Part shown: piece after piece, positions 11,106 to 23,270 of the stretch
Position numbering within the stretch: position 1 is the first letter of the stretch
Layout of the letters: the number at the start of each line of letters is the position of its first letter
NCBI GenBank assembly: GCA_037176885.1
Contig: JAWWNJ010000083.1
Location: forward strand, 434,001-498,000
Length of the DNA: 64,000 bases
DNA from: Favolaschia claudopus
Lineage: Eukaryota; Basidiomycota; Agaricomycetes; Agaricales; Mycenaceae
Direction of reading: 5' to 3'
Notes under the pieces: model-generated
What the model was told of the DNA's origin: nothing
The model's database searches: none
The model's input: the letters and a program-made list of their open reading frames with translations, nothing else
Translations under genes and position numbers: made by a program

Positions 11106-11118
11106 GGGGTTAGGGTTA
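11106..11118 (+). promoter_or_regulatory. telomere-repeat-like box upstream of F-box paralogue 3
   Basis: GGGGTTAGGGTTA lies 75 bp before the start codon at 11193. Spacing and sequence are nearly identical to the box before paralogue 4. Confidence 0.55.
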
Positions 11119-11192
11119 CTTCTTTTTACTGAGTTACGCCCAAGTTACGCACTAGCCACTCTTTCTCTCGGAGCCACTGCTGGGCCACTCAC

Positions 11193-12812
11193 ATGGAAGC
11201 GCCATTCACAGATCGCTTTGGCACGAACTACGTCCCCACTGACGAAGAAATTGGCCAGATTCAACTCGACCTTCTCTTGCGGTCAGAAGAGCTAGCGCGG
11301 ATTGACGAGCGGATCCGCGAGCTCTCTGAGCAGCGGGATAAACTCCAGGCATACATTGAACCTCGCAAGGCCTTGATATCCCATTCTCGCCGTCTTCCCA
11401 TGGATATTCTTGAAGCCATATTTCTTGCGTGTCTTCCGACAAGCAGAAACGCCGCCATGAGCCTGCGTGAAGCTCCACTGCTCCTCTGCCGGATTTGCAG
11501 CGCGTGGAGGGTAGCTGCATTCTCTATGCCGAGACTCTGGGCATCGCTGCACATTCCTGTGGATTTCATCATTGCCAAAGACTCACGCAGCTCTGCCGTT
11601 GACCAATGGCTGAACCGCGCAGCAGTCGGTTCTATGTCGCTCTCTATTTGCGACACCTCAGGCGGCTGGGGTTGGGCCTCACCCCCCAATTTTGCTCAAA
11701 CAATCGACACACTGCTTAAGTCTCTTGCACGCTCCTCCGCGAGCTGGCAAAACATAGAGTTCAAGGACATGGTCCCCGCAACCGCCGACGCATTGGCAGC
11801 AATTGAGCCATTGCATCATCTGAAATCGTTCAAGTTCACGGGAGATCCTTCTCATCTTTCTCGATTCAACTTCTTGAATGGGCCCCGTCTCCAAGCGGTC
11901 ACCTTGCATTCCGAGTCGGACTTCAACCTGAATCTTACGCAGACTCTTCCAATTGCGTGGCACCAGCTTACCCACCTTGTGATTCAAACCACGCACAGTG
12001 GGGACCACTCACTTTCCCTCGGCAACATGATCCTTCTACTGGGAAAGTGTCCTCAGCTTGTATCCTTTCGTGTCACCCTCGCAAACGACGAGTTCGAGTC
12101 GTCATTCGAATACGGGTCGTTGTCGATCCTGATGCCTTTCCTGGAGACATTCGTGGTCCCACCCTTCTACATTTTGCCGCGTTGGTACTTCACATGCATC
12201 ACACATTGTGTGTCGATGCCGCAGCTCCGTCATCTCCATGTCCCAATAGCAAAGATAAACTCTCAATCCGACCATTTCTCCCTGGCCTCAGCGGGGACGA
12301 AATTGCCGCTCGTCGAGGATCTCACAATATACCTGGGGTCTTTCGCCCCACAAGGGCTGCTCGAATCATTGCGAGCGTTCCCTTGGCTTACGACGCTGGT
12401 AGCTGATGCCCATATGTGGACGCAGTGGAACACAGCGAACGGGGGGCCGCCGACTGAGTCCTGTGGCACGCCTCTACTTTTAGAAATCCTCACGGATACC
12501 CTTATCTGCCCACGTCTCCAAGTCCTCAAGGTCAGGAATTCCTTGCGTCTGAGCAAGTCTGCCTTAAATGCATTTCTTTCGGCCCGGGTGAAGCTGGAAG
12601 TACCAAATCGATTATGTCGCTTCAGCATCGCATTTCAAAGTGCATGGGATGATATAGAGATGCCGAGCCTCAGCTCGACTGAGACTCAGTTCTATCTGGC
12701 GGAAGGCTTACATGTTTCTATATCTGGGACGGCGTCTCCTCGAGGTTCTGAGGTATATGCACCTTCACCATGGATAGGTCTACCAGGTGACGAATCGGAG
12801 AGTCTTTTCTAA
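11193..12812 (+). CDS. F-box-like protein, paralogue 3
   Basis: Single exon, 539 aa. It starts MEAPFTDRFGTNYVPTDEE, then has a coiled coil (ELARIDERIRELSEQRDKL, about 30-60), an F-box-like motif at about 68-120 (LPMDILEAIFLACLP, LLLCRICSAWR, MPRLWASLH) and a leucine-rich C-terminal region ending in the family motif APSPWIGLPG. It is closest to paralogue 4; both carry TSRNAAMSLRE where paralogues 1 and 2 carry TGRNAVMSAQE, so the pairs 1/2 and 3/4 are separate duplications. Substrate-recognition function in an SCF ligase is inferred from family only. The frame is intact. Confidence 0.88.
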   Translation: MEAPFTDRFGTNYVPTDEEIGQIQLDLLLRSEELARIDERIRELSEQRDKLQAYIEPRKALISHSRRLPMDILEAIFLACLPTSRNAAMSLREAPLLLCRICSAWRVAAFSMPRLWASLHIPVDFIIAKDSRSSAVDQWLNRAAVGSMSLSICDTSGGWGWASPPNFAQTIDTLLKSLARSSASWQNIEFKDMVPATADALAAIEPLHHLKSFKFTGDPSHLSRFNFLNGPRLQAVTLHSESDFNLNLTQTLPIAWHQLTHLVIQTTHSGDHSLSLGNMILLLGKCPQLVSFRVTLANDEFESSFEYGSLSILMPFLETFVVPPFYILPRWYFTCITHCVSMPQLRHLHVPIAKINSQSDHFSLASAGTKLPLVEDLTIYLGSFAPQGLLESLRAFPWLTTLVADAHMWTQWNTANGGPPTESCGTPLLLEILTDTLICPRLQVLKVRNSLRLSKSALNAFLSARVKLEVPNRLCRFSIAFQSAWDDIEMPSLSSTETQFYLAEGLHVSISGTASPRGSEVYAPSPWIGLPGDESESLF

Positions 12813-13578
12813 AACGTACAAGGGTGAAGGCTCGAGGGTCTAACTATTTATGAGTCGATATCTGTAGACCGTAGTACTTACTACTTAACTACTATAGCGT
12901 ACATGGATTTGTTATAGCACAGATGTATCGTTTTCTACGAAAATATTTTTATTAAGTACTTGCCAATGTTGAACTCCTGGATCAAGCTTTACTACGTTCG
13001 CTGACCCACATCCTCCTCAGTTCCTGGAATTGCTCCCTTGCCAGCTTCTTCAAAATTACATTACCATATCCGGATTGTGACTTGTGTGACTGACAGTCAC
13101 GCTGTCCTCATCTTGACCTCGACCTGGTCGCTTGTGCCCCAGTTTGCTCTTTCTTTTCTTTACCTGGGGTTCTCTGGGCTGGCTTGTGCTTTGGAAAGGC
13201 TGGAATCGACACCCCGGAACTTCTTCGAAACTCCACAAGACCGTTTCGAATATCTTTGGCAGTTTTTGGCCAACACCATATTTCTTTGTATTCGGATCGT
13301 CGGTATCGAGATTGCGACGCTGAATAGCGGTGGTTTCTCTGCTGGTGTGTGATGTGTATACCCCTGCGTTTCTCCGACAAATCGTCTGTTTGATTCTAGA
13401 AAGCGGCCTTTGAGATAGACTTTGGCCAGGTTGTGGTCGCGGGTTGGGGCAGCTTTTCATGTCAAGAACTCAAGTCTCGACACAAGCACCAGCACGATTG
13501 ACAGATCAGCACGGTCGCACTTCACCCGTTGTTCAACTAGCTTCCACGTCTTTGCATCTCGCGTCAACGTCTGCCAAG
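12813..13578. other. intergenic region upstream of adenylate cyclase
   Basis: About 765 bp without a supported gene. The last 200 bp must contain the cyclase promoter and 5' UTR. No TATA box is evident. Confidence 0.4.
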
Positions 13579-16500
13579 ATGCCCGCCCCGCTACCCGACA
13601 AGGACATTGCCCCATGGTTGGAAGAGTTGGACGAGGTGCCGGTCAGTTGACGTTTACTGTCTATTTTTCTCCTCGTACATTCATCATTTTCATTTTCTTC
13701 AATATGTCCTTCTTGGGTTAATACCGTTTATCGTTTTTCTTACGCTAATTTTTAGCCAACGCCGCCTCCGAAACCGTCCCGAACATTCAACGTTTCACCC
13801 TCGACATCGCTCGCCTCGATGCGCAACGGAAGCATGTCCAGTTATTCTTACTCCACCGGCCATCGTCCTTCTAACAATCTGAGCGTGTCCACGAAAGGCT
13901 CCCTCGAGCTCAATGACTACATCGACGACTACGGTCAGGCTCTTGACGTCCCCGACTTGGATATTCCCCCGATGCAGGATGTCGAAATCGCACCCTGGCT
14001 CGATAGCTCCCCCCAAGACCCTGTCAGTCATCTCTCATTCTGTGCTTCGTTTCTGACATGCATGCCAGCCTTCTCCCCCGCCAAAGAACGGCCGTTCCTT
14101 CCACTTTCCGCCAAAGGGCTCGTTCTCCTCGCTCCGACCAGGCAGCTCCTCGGGCGGGCTATTTTCTCGCAGTCGGGCCTCTGAGTCCCACAGCAACCTC
14201 AGTATCGCCGAATCTGCGATCGCCTCGACCTCGACATCGATGATGCACGAGCCACGAGACCGTTCATTTTCGCCCTCGCCAGAGCTGCGCAAGAGCAAAT
14301 CGTCGATGTTCAGCTCCCTTCGAAAGAAGGTGTCCAAACGCAACTTGCGAGCGGGCTCCAATGCCGGAGAGGAGTCCGAACATCCCTCGTTGCGTCCTCC
14401 GCCGCTGAATCCTGGATCATACGTTTCCTTTCTTCCCGTCCCCTCTCCGCCTCAAACCCCCCGCTTCAAAAATAAGAAGAAGAAAACGAGTCACCCTGAG
14501 GAAGTACCACCGCTTCCCAGTCGTGAGCCTCCAGACCCCGGGGAGCAAGAGATCAAATTGGACACCAATTTTGACGAGATGGACGGGATCGTCGACATCG
14601 CGATCCTCGCTAGTGGTGGCAACAATACAAGCTCTCCAAGCGAGTTTGCATCATCAAGCGGAATGTCACAGTCTCCTTCAGATCACTCGCAATACGGTTC
14701 ACCCTTGAAATTCAATAACCCTTTCCCGCCGGGCGGAACATTGTATCAGCCGCGCAAACCGTCGAGAAAAGTGTCTCCCAATACGGTACCGCCTCTCCCA
14801 GATCTTCCTCCGGCGGCGGCACTCCCACCGACCGCTGGTCCGATGCCGACGGAGGGGTGGACGGCACCAGAGAGTTGGAGCGTGGCAGTGAAGGATGGAA
14901 AGGACCCTGGCGGCGAGGCGGAATCTAGTTCGGACGAAAGCGTTGGGGGCACGCGGCATGGAAACCGCGCTAGCGTAACGCCCGGACACGCCGCCCATAC
15001 GGGTTTGTCGCATGGGCGCGGGGTCGGCACTGGGGCGTCCCATCGGGTCAATGGTGCTAGTGTTAGTACACAACACGGGCTGAAGGAAGAGTGTCCTACC
15101 GGTGCGGTTGTGGCGCCCGCGCAAGCCAGGCGTCCGGCGGCGAAGCGCATCGGCGCGGGAGCGGCGAATGGGTTGCAGCATAAGATTCGGATCCGGATCT
15201 ACAAGGCGGACAACACGTATCATGTCGTGTCGGTATCGACCAATGTCACTGTGGCGGCGCTGACGCCGAAGCTCGACCAGAAATTGCCGGCGGGGGAGGA
15301 GCGGGAGATGCATCAGCTGTATTTGAAGGAACGGGGACGAGGTGCGTTTGTTTGACCAAGACTGAACGCTAAACAATAGCTCATTGGGTGGACAGAGCGG
15401 ATTTTGGCGCAGACGGAACGGCCAGCGGATATCGTGCGACGACGTTTGGAGCAGGCGGGATACGATGAAACGGATGGGCAAGACTTGCTCGGCGGTGCAG
15501 GGTTGTCGTTTTTGCTCAAGTTCGTATATAAGAGCTTATATCTCGGCCCCACCGTACGTTCTCTTCTTTGATTCCCGCTTGATGGAAATGGCTGCTGAAC
15601 GTTTGCTATAGGAGGAAGAGCATAAATTCGACAACTTTGAATACATCGACCTTACTGGCCGCAGTCTTCGCACCATTCCAGTGGCATTGCATCAGCACGC
15701 CGACTCCATAGTGTCTTTGCGACTTTCCCGAAATCCCATGATCGAAATTCCGCTTGATTTCATCCAGTCATGTACCACTCTCCGCGAGTTGCGACTCTCT
15801 CATATGGCCATGAAGAAGGTTCCTCACAGCCTGCGGCATAGCACAACCCTCACACGCCTCGATTTGTCTTGCAATCGCATTGTTACGCTGGACGAAGCTT
15901 ACCTCGATGACATCCCCGGGTTGACGACGCTGCACGTTCAGAACAATCGCCTTGAGAAACTGCCATGGAGTTTTCCGCGCTTGCGACGGCTCCTCACTCT
16001 CAATATCTCGAATAACAAGTTCCGCACCTTTCCCGCTGGCGTCAGCGAGTTGGCTACTCTGCGCGACCTCGACATATCGTTCAATATGATTTCGGAGCTG
16101 CCAGAGGAGATTGGGCATTTGCAGAACCTCGAGCGACTTGTCATCGTTGGCAATCAGGTTTCGAGGTTGCCGGACGAATTCAGCAATTTGGGGCGCCTGG
16201 GCGAGCTTGATTGTAGGAGGAACCAAATCTCGGACCTCACAGTTGCTTGCATGTTGCCGAAGATTGAGACTCTGAGCGCGGACCATAACGCACTACACGA
16301 TCTTGCTTTGTCGATGGGGCCTTGCCTAACCACACTGGATGCATCGCATAACGAGATCACGCAGCTGACTCTTGTACGAGGGCCAGTGGGGCGGAATCCG
16401 TTTGCGCTTACGTCGCTCGACATCTCGAACGCCAAACTCTCGTTGCTCGATGATCATACCCTCTCGCAGCTGACGTCACTACGGCGGTTGAAGCTGGACA

Positions 16501-19500
16501 ACAACTCATTCCGGTCCATCCCAGACTCGCTTGGCGATCTCAGATGGCTTGAAACTCTTTCGTGTGCGGACAATTTCCTCAGCGAGCTCCCTCAGAGCAT
16601 TGGAAAGTTACAGAAACTGGAGACGCTCGATGTCCACAATAACAGCCTGACCGAGCTTCCGATTTCGCTTTGGAATTGCGCCTCTTTGTCGCGACTCAAC
16701 GTCACGTCGAATTTGTTGGTGCTTTGGCACGATCCGCCCCCCAGCATCCCCGATGAGGAATTACCCTCATTCACTGATACCACTGTCATTCCCGGCGCAC
16801 CCACCTTCCCCACCAACCGCAAACCCTCCACATCCACCATGACCGATATCCCGCCTCTTGCGCATTCGCTAGAGTTGCTTTACCTTGGCGAGAATTCGTT
16901 TACGGACGAAGTCTTGCACCCGCTCATGATACTGAAGGAGCTGCGCGTACTCAACCTCTCGTTCAACGACATCCAAGATATGCCATCCAACTTCTTTCGT
17001 CATTTGACCAAGCTGGAGGAGGTGTATCTGAGTGGGAATGGGTTGACGAATTTCCCGAGCGAGGATCTCCCCAAGCTCACGCGATTATCCACACTATTTC
17101 TGAACGGCAACCGACTGCAGACGTTACCTCAGGAACTTGGCAAAGTGAAGAGCCTGACCGTTCTCGATGTTGGAAGTAATTGGCTGAAGTACAACATTAA
17201 CAACTGGGAGTTCGATTGGAATTGGTATGTTTGGGTTGTCATTTATCAAACAATGGGACTCGCATGCTCATTTTTCATGTAGGAACTTCAACAAGAGTCT
17301 GCGGTATCTCAATTTGTCCGGCAATAAGCGGCTGCACATCAAGTCGGATGTCTCTACGCCCGGACACCGCCAGAGCATGTCGACCGTAAACAGAGAATCG
17401 CTTGCAGGGTTCTCCGAGCTGTCCCAACTGCGCGTTCTGGGTCTGATGGATGTCACAATCACTACAACTGGCACCAACACTGGCGATATCCCGGACGAGA
17501 ACGACGACCGTCGAGTCCGCACCTCATCGTCAGTCGTCAATGGCATGTCGTATGGTATCGCAGATACGCTTGGCAAGAACGAGCACCTGAACATGCTCGA
17601 TCTAGTGCACGAGTTTCGTGGCTTAAGCAAAAACGCCGTTTTCGCCATGTTCGGCCGTGCGCAACCTCCGAAGCAGCTACCCGCCGCTACGACATCGAAC
17701 CGTCTCGCCAAGTATCTGCAGGAGAACTTCGTCCGTGTCTTCATCTCCCAGATCAACTCCCTCGATCACGGGCGTCATGAAGGCGTCCCCGATGCTCTAC
17801 GCCGCTCTTTCCTGAAGCTCAACCAAGACCTTCATGACACCCTGTTCAGTGCGACGCGCAAAATGTCACAGACGAGCACGGGAACAAATCAGGTCCTCAC
17901 CGACCCTTCAGTCGTTCGTAGTGGCGCTTCTGGCATTGTGGTGTATGTTGTGGACAAGCGGATGTACGTTGCGAACGTGGGTAACGCATTAGCGGTCGTG
18001 TCCAAGGGTGGGAGTGCGGTTCCTCTGTCGAGAAAACATGATCCCTATGACCGCGCGGAGACAGCTCGCATTCGTGCTGCCGAGGGGTGGATCTCGCCGC
18101 CTGGCCTTGTCAGCGACGAGATTGACATCTCGCGGTCCTTCGGCTTCTACCACTTGATGCCCATTATTAATGCTCGCCCGGATATCTTCACCTACGATTT
18201 GTCGGAGCAGGACGAGTTTGTGATCATTGCCAATCGTGGTCTGTGGGATTATGTCTCCTACCAAACCGCCGTCGACATTGCACAGCGGACCGAGCCCATG
18301 GTCGCCGCGCAAAAGCTCCGTGATTTCGCTATCAGTTATGGTGCGGATGGTAGCACGATGATCATGGTTATTGGTGTGGCGGGCCTCTTCAAAGGCGCTT
18401 CTGCTCCTGCTCCAGACAAGCGACCTAAGAAGCGTGGCATTGGGATCATCGACCGCACGCTCGATCGGTTGAAGGATGAAGTCCCTCCGCCCGTTGGACA
18501 CGTCGCCATTGTTTTCACGGACATCAAAGGGTCGACTCACCTCTGGGACGCCAACCCCGGGATGCCTACCGCGATGCGTCTACACAACAACCTTCTCCGG
18601 CGTTACCTACGGCTATGTGGCGGCTATGAGGTTAAGACTGAAGGCGATTCGTTCATGTGCTCGTTCCCTACCGTCCTGGCGGCTGTCTGGTGGTGCATGA
18701 CTGTGCAAGTCGAACTTCTGAAGGTCGCTTGGCCGTTGGAGATCCTCGAGTGTACGGATGGGAAGGCGGTTCACGATGACATGGGCAGACTTATCGCTCG
18801 TGGTCTGTCGGTGCGCATGGGTATACACTGTGGTGCTCCACTCTGCGAGACTGACCCAATCACCAATCGGATGGACTACTTTGGCCCCATCGTCAATCGA
18901 TCTTCGCGAATTGAGGGGAGCGCTGCTGGCGGGCACATTATGTGCAGCTCTGATGTCGTCCGCGAGATAAACGCCAAGATCTTCGAAACCGAACCCGAGA
19001 CTGAGTTTTCCGATGCTCAGCCTCAGGAAGCCATCGACGCCATTCGCCGGCTGGATCCCGTCATCATTCCCGTCGGCGAGGTTAGGCTCAAGGGGCTGGA
19101 GGTTCCTGAAGTTCTAACTCTCATCTTCCCTTCCAATCTCATCGGACGGAAGGATCTCGACGACAACGCTGTCGACCCGAGCGGAAACTCGAGCTCTCGT
19201 GTCCAGTTCAGCGTGACTCAGATGCGGGAACTCGCGATCTTGTGCCTCAAACTGGAGATGGCGACGGCTGGGAGTGTGTTCCGTCCACTTCCCGAACGGA
19301 AGGGGAGCCTGCAGGACGTCGCCGTAGAGTACCCTGAGACGGAAGCGGAATCGTCGTCGATATATGTCTATGGCGATCCGAACGTTCTCCTCCCGCCAAT
19401 GCCCGACAAGATGACGGATGCGGATCTCATGCTCATACTCCATTCGCTCATGGTCAGGATCGAGAATGCTGAGAAGGCGCTGTGCAGTACGATGGCAGTG

Positions 19501-19614
19501 GTTCAGCCTCCCCCATCGGATGAAAAGCAGGCTCTCATGTCTGCGTTGCAACGGAGTGGTAATTTGGACGAACGGACGTTGGACGAAGTATGGGCTGTGT
19601 TGCGTGGTATTTAG
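13579..19614 (+). CDS. UAC1: adenylate cyclase (RA-LRR-PP2C-CYC)
   Basis: Six exons: 13579-13641, 13756-14022, 14069-15341, 15396-15553, 15612-17224 and 17283-19614. They sum to 5706 nt, or 1901 aa. The order is a Ser/Pro-rich N-terminus with two IAPWL motifs (DIAPWLEEL near residue 9, EIAPWLDSS near 100), a Ras-association domain at about 480-590, some 20 leucine-rich repeats at about 600-1150, a PP2C-like domain at about 1265-1495, a class III cyclase domain at about 1530-1690 and a C-terminal tail. The cyclase shows FTDIKGSTHLWD and EGDSFM, carrying the two metal-binding aspartates. This is the membrane-associated fungal enzyme that makes cAMP from ATP for protein kinase A signalling, activated by Ras and G-alpha proteins in related fungi. 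It is slightly shorter than yeast Cyr1. No damage is seen. Confidence 0.96.
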
Positions 19615-19757
19615 TTTAATCTATCTCTCTCTCTTCTCTAGACTAAGGCGTGTACTGTTAAATCTCTGGTGCTGTAAATACCTCTGTTGTACAAGTATGT
19701 TATTTTAGATCTTTCATTACTTCACTTGCCTATGAAGAGTAAGCTTGGTTTCAAACT

Positions 19758-19770
19758 GGGGTTAGGGTTA
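19758..19770 (+). promoter_or_regulatory. telomere-repeat-like box upstream of F-box paralogue 4
   Basis: GGGGTTAGGGTTA lies 75 bp before the likely start codon at 19846, the same sequence and spacing as at paralogue 3. An in-frame upstream ATG at 19687 would put the box inside the coding sequence, which argues for the later start. Confidence 0.55.
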
Positions 19771-19845
19771 CATAGCTTGGACATAACTCTCTTCTCAATT
19801 TACGCCCTGCTGAGCTTGATTCCCTTCTTCACGTCTCTCGCTACC

Positions 19846-21468
19846 ATGGAATCGCCATTCGCCCATCGCTTTGGCACGAATTATGTCCCCACAGATGAAG
19901 AAATTGACCAGATTAAACTCGACCTTCTCTTGTTATCAGAAGAGCTAGCCAGGATCGACGAGCGCATCCGCGAGCTTTCTGAGCAGCGAGCAAAAATTCG
20001 GGCATACATTGAACCGCGCAAGGCCTTGATATCTCACTCTCGACGTCTGCCTATGGACATCCTTGAAGCCATATTTCTTGCGTGTCTTCCGACGAGCAGA
20101 AACGCTGCCATGAGCCTGCGTGAAGCTCCGCTGCTACTATGTCGGGTTTGCAGCGCGTGGAGGGCAGCTGCGTTATCTATGCCGAGACTTTGGGCATCCC
20201 TACACATTCCTGTGGATTTCATCATGGCCAAAGACTCGCGCAGCTTCGCCGTTGACCAATGGCTAAACCGTGCAGCAGCTGCTTCCATGTCTCTCTCTAT
20301 TTGCGACACTTCAGGCGGCTGGGTTTGGGGTTTGCCCCCGGATTCTTCTCCCGCATCTGACACGCTGCTCAAGTCTCTTACACGCTCCTCCGCAAGCTGG
20401 CGAAACATAGAGTTCATGGACATGAACTCCGGAACCGCCGACGCGTTGGCAGCAATCGAGCCGCTGAAGCGTCTGGAATCGTTTAAGATCACGGGAGATT
20501 CTTCTCATCTTTTTCAATTCAACCTCTTGAAAGGCCCACGCCTTCGAGCGGTCACTTTACTTTCAGAGTCGGACTTTGACCTGAATCTTGCACACACTCT
20601 CCCAGTTGCATGGCGCCAGCTTACTCACCTTACGATTCAGGCCGCTCGCAGCGGAGACCACCCACTTTTCCTCCGCAACATGATCCTTCTACTGGAAAAG
20701 TGTCCTCTGCTTGTATCCTTTCATGTCACCCTCGCAAATGACGAGTCGCCATTCGAATACGGTTCATTGTCAATCCTAATGCCTTTTCTGGAGACGTTTG
20801 TAGTCCCGCCCTTGTACGCTTTGCCGCATTGGTACTTGTCATGCATCACACACTGTGTGTCAATGCCACGGCTCCGTCATTTCCATGTCCCGATAGCAAA
20901 CTTGGATTCTCAATCCGAGAGTTTCGCCCTGGCCTCGGCGGGGACGAAATTGCCGCTCGTCGAGGATCTCTCAATATACTTGGGGTCGCTCGGTCCGCAA
21001 GGGCTGCTCGAATCATTGCGAGCTTATCCCTCCCTCACCAAGCTGGTGGCTGACGCCCACATGTGGGCGTGGGCTTCAGCGAACTGGGACCCGGGGTCCG
21101 CTACTAACTCTTGTGGCACGGCTCGGCTTATCGAAATCCTCACGGACACCCTTCTTTGCCCGCGTCTACAAGAGCTGCAGGTCCGCAATTCCCTGAACTT
21201 GAGCCAATCTGCTTTGGATGCATTTCTTCTGGCTCGGGTGGAGTTGGAAGTTCCGTGTCGGTTACGGCTCTTCGGTATTGCGTTCCAAAGTGCATGGGAC
21301 GATGCACAGATCCCGAGCCTCACCCCAACCGAAATTCAGTTCTATACGGCGCAAGGCTTACATGTTTCCATCGCTCCGACGCCCAGAGCTAAGTTCGAAG
21401 CATATACACCCTCACCGTGGATAGGTCTACCAGGTGACGACAATATATTCCACAACGTTCAGCTGTAG
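19846..21468 (+). CDS. F-box-like protein, paralogue 4
   Basis: Single exon, 540 aa from the ATG of MESPFAHRFGTNYVPTDEE, chosen because the same head opens the other family members; the frame is open further back to 19687 but that part is not conserved. It has a coiled coil (ELARIDERIRELSEQRAKI), an F-box-like motif (LPMDILEAIFLACLP, LLLCRVCSAWR, MPRLWASLH) and a leucine-rich C-terminal half ending in TPSPWIGLPG. It lies only 230 bp after the adenylate cyclase stop codon on the same strand. It is a close sister of paralogue 3 and probably arose from it by local duplication on either side of the cyclase. Confidence 0.88.
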   Translation: MESPFAHRFGTNYVPTDEEIDQIKLDLLLLSEELARIDERIRELSEQRAKIRAYIEPRKALISHSRRLPMDILEAIFLACLPTSRNAAMSLREAPLLLCRVCSAWRAAALSMPRLWASLHIPVDFIMAKDSRSFAVDQWLNRAAAASMSLSICDTSGGWVWGLPPDSSPASDTLLKSLTRSSASWRNIEFMDMNSGTADALAAIEPLKRLESFKITGDSSHLFQFNLLKGPRLRAVTLLSESDFDLNLAHTLPVAWRQLTHLTIQAARSGDHPLFLRNMILLLEKCPLLVSFHVTLANDESPFEYGSLSILMPFLETFVVPPLYALPHWYLSCITHCVSMPRLRHFHVPIANLDSQSESFALASAGTKLPLVEDLSIYLGSLGPQGLLESLRAYPSLTKLVADAHMWAWASANWDPGSATNSCGTARLIEILTDTLLCPRLQELQVRNSLNLSQSALDAFLLARVELEVPCRLRLFGIAFQSAWDDAQIPSLTPTEIQFYTAQGLHVSIAPTPRAKFEAYTPSPWIGLPGDDNIFHNVQL

Positions 21469-22062
21469 GCGGTAGGAATCGGTTGGGATCGATTTGGAGG
21501 ATTATTGATTATCGATTATGGACGGTTCAGACACTCTGAACTATCATTCGAGCCTATCGTGTTCGACCTGTAAATTGTTGTACCATAAGTTTCAAAATGT
21601 ATCGTTCACTGAGTACAGAGCTATCATATCTCTAACAGGAGCGCGCAACTCTCACTCGAGGCATTAGATCACAGGCCGATATGCTCATATGCGACCTACA
21701 GGATATTGTTCTACAGAGCACCACTGAATGTTATGTACATTAGTCGGCAATCCGACAAAATCAAATCGCGGTGTTTCGATTCAACAGCACGAGTACTGTA
21801 TTCACGGTGGTGGTAAACCCGTCGAAGGCGAAGGACCATACGGGGTGCTTGGTCGGACTAGATCAAGTTGGTTTCGAACATGCAACTCCGGGTATGTATT
21901 CAGGATCTACGCCACTCGCTCAAGCACAAGCGGATTGAAACTATCCCGCGAGTAGCTAGTCTTGTCGTGCGTGCTCACATTCTAAAACCGGCAGTGAATG
22001 GATACAAAATTATTGATACATATACTGTTACAACGCCGATATTGAATCCAATCATCTCACCG
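21469..22062. other. intergenic, converging 3' ends
   Basis: This lies between the ends of two converging genes. No gene, repeat or RNA is recognised. Confidence 0.5.
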
Positions 22063-23270
22063 CTAGATATAGTACAACCCCTCCACCGCGACATTCGCCT
22101 GCCAAATCCCAAGGTTCCGAATGGCTCGGAACGCCACGGGGGCGGGCACCACCAACACAATCGCGGGCACGCCGATCACCAACAGACCCAGCGACAAGAG
22201 GAGCGTGATGCTCGGCTTGATGACGAGGAAGTAGAAGAGGGCTTGGTACGAGGTCGGGTCTGTGAACTGCATTCGATCAAGTTAGCTGTTGTTGGTTGAC
22301 TGATTGATATTGGGCGTACCATGGCGTAAGCGTTCTTGTAAAACGAAGTCTCGGGAACGGGGACGCCCTCCTCGTCGATTTCGCGTATGCGGGTGAAGAT
22401 GGATCGGGGTGGATATGGTGCTGGGTATGCGAGGGGAGTGTGGAATTTTGTTTGGAGGGCAAGCTAGTGTTAATTGTTAGCAGTTTTCGTTACCAGGAAA
22501 AAGCTGTTGGGAAGGATGGATGGACGCTTACCTCTCCTCGCGAGAACGTCCGCACCCCCAGCAAATTGAAGAAGCACAATAGAGCACCGAGAGGAAGTGC
22601 TACGAGCAGCGTCGTTCCTGTCTATACAAGCGTATTCAGATTTCACGGAAACTGACTGCGATCGAATGAATACACGTACCACCGTAAAAACGACAGCGAA
22701 CAGGAACGCAGCGAGAGCGAAAGGGAAGTTGATAACGTATAAGTGGAATAGCGAACGATAATAGACTCTGCGCGTTAACGGCCGGAAATACCGTCGCCAA
22801 GATCGCAGAGACCAAAATCCGTGTGGTCGCGTATGAACTTCCGGCAGCTCTCCAGAAGTTATCAACAGGCCATCTTCGACACTTTCTGTACCAAACTCAT
22901 CCTCGTCGTCGTGGTCTTCGCACTCGCGGAAAAGCGACGCAACGGTCTGCCCGAGAGATGGTGCTACCGAAACAACGCTGCTGCCGGTGATATGAGACCC
23001 AGACCGCGGCCGGGTAACGACGCGTCTTCCCGACAAGAACGGCGTGGTTTCAGTAGCTTCCTGAGCGTCTTCCGCTGGAGAGAGCAGGGCTTCGTAGTCG
23101 GAATGGGACTCAGAGGATCCAATTTGGCTGTGGTGACTCGTTTGATTCTGGCGGTGATTAGTCCGCCTAGGTCTTCGGGTTCTCGAGGGATATGGAGGTG
23201 GGGGGTCGTTGAGAGCGTCGCCCGCGACGTTCGCCGACGTTGGGAGCTGGGGGTCGGGCTCGGGGGACAT
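22063..23270 (-). CDS. multi-pass membrane protein, sensor-like
   Basis: Four exons on the minus strand: 23270-22680, 22621-22532, 22463-22320 and 22266-22063, together 342 aa with all introns in phase 0. The first 170 residues are a soluble, Pro/Ser-rich and acidic N-terminus with a PPPPYP motif. Two hydrophobic stretches follow (about 180-200 and 200-225), then a polar loop of some 60 residues, then a second long hydrophobic region (about 285-320) near the C-terminus. The layout resembles the putative-sensor (PF13796-like) membrane domain but I am not certain of the match. It is transcribed in the same direction as the purine-synthesis gene behind it, 267 bp away. Confidence 0.75.

Noticed and set aside
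19687..19845. Longer start for F-box paralogue 4
   Set aside because: The extension is not shared by paralogues and would place the telomere-like box inside the coding sequence.
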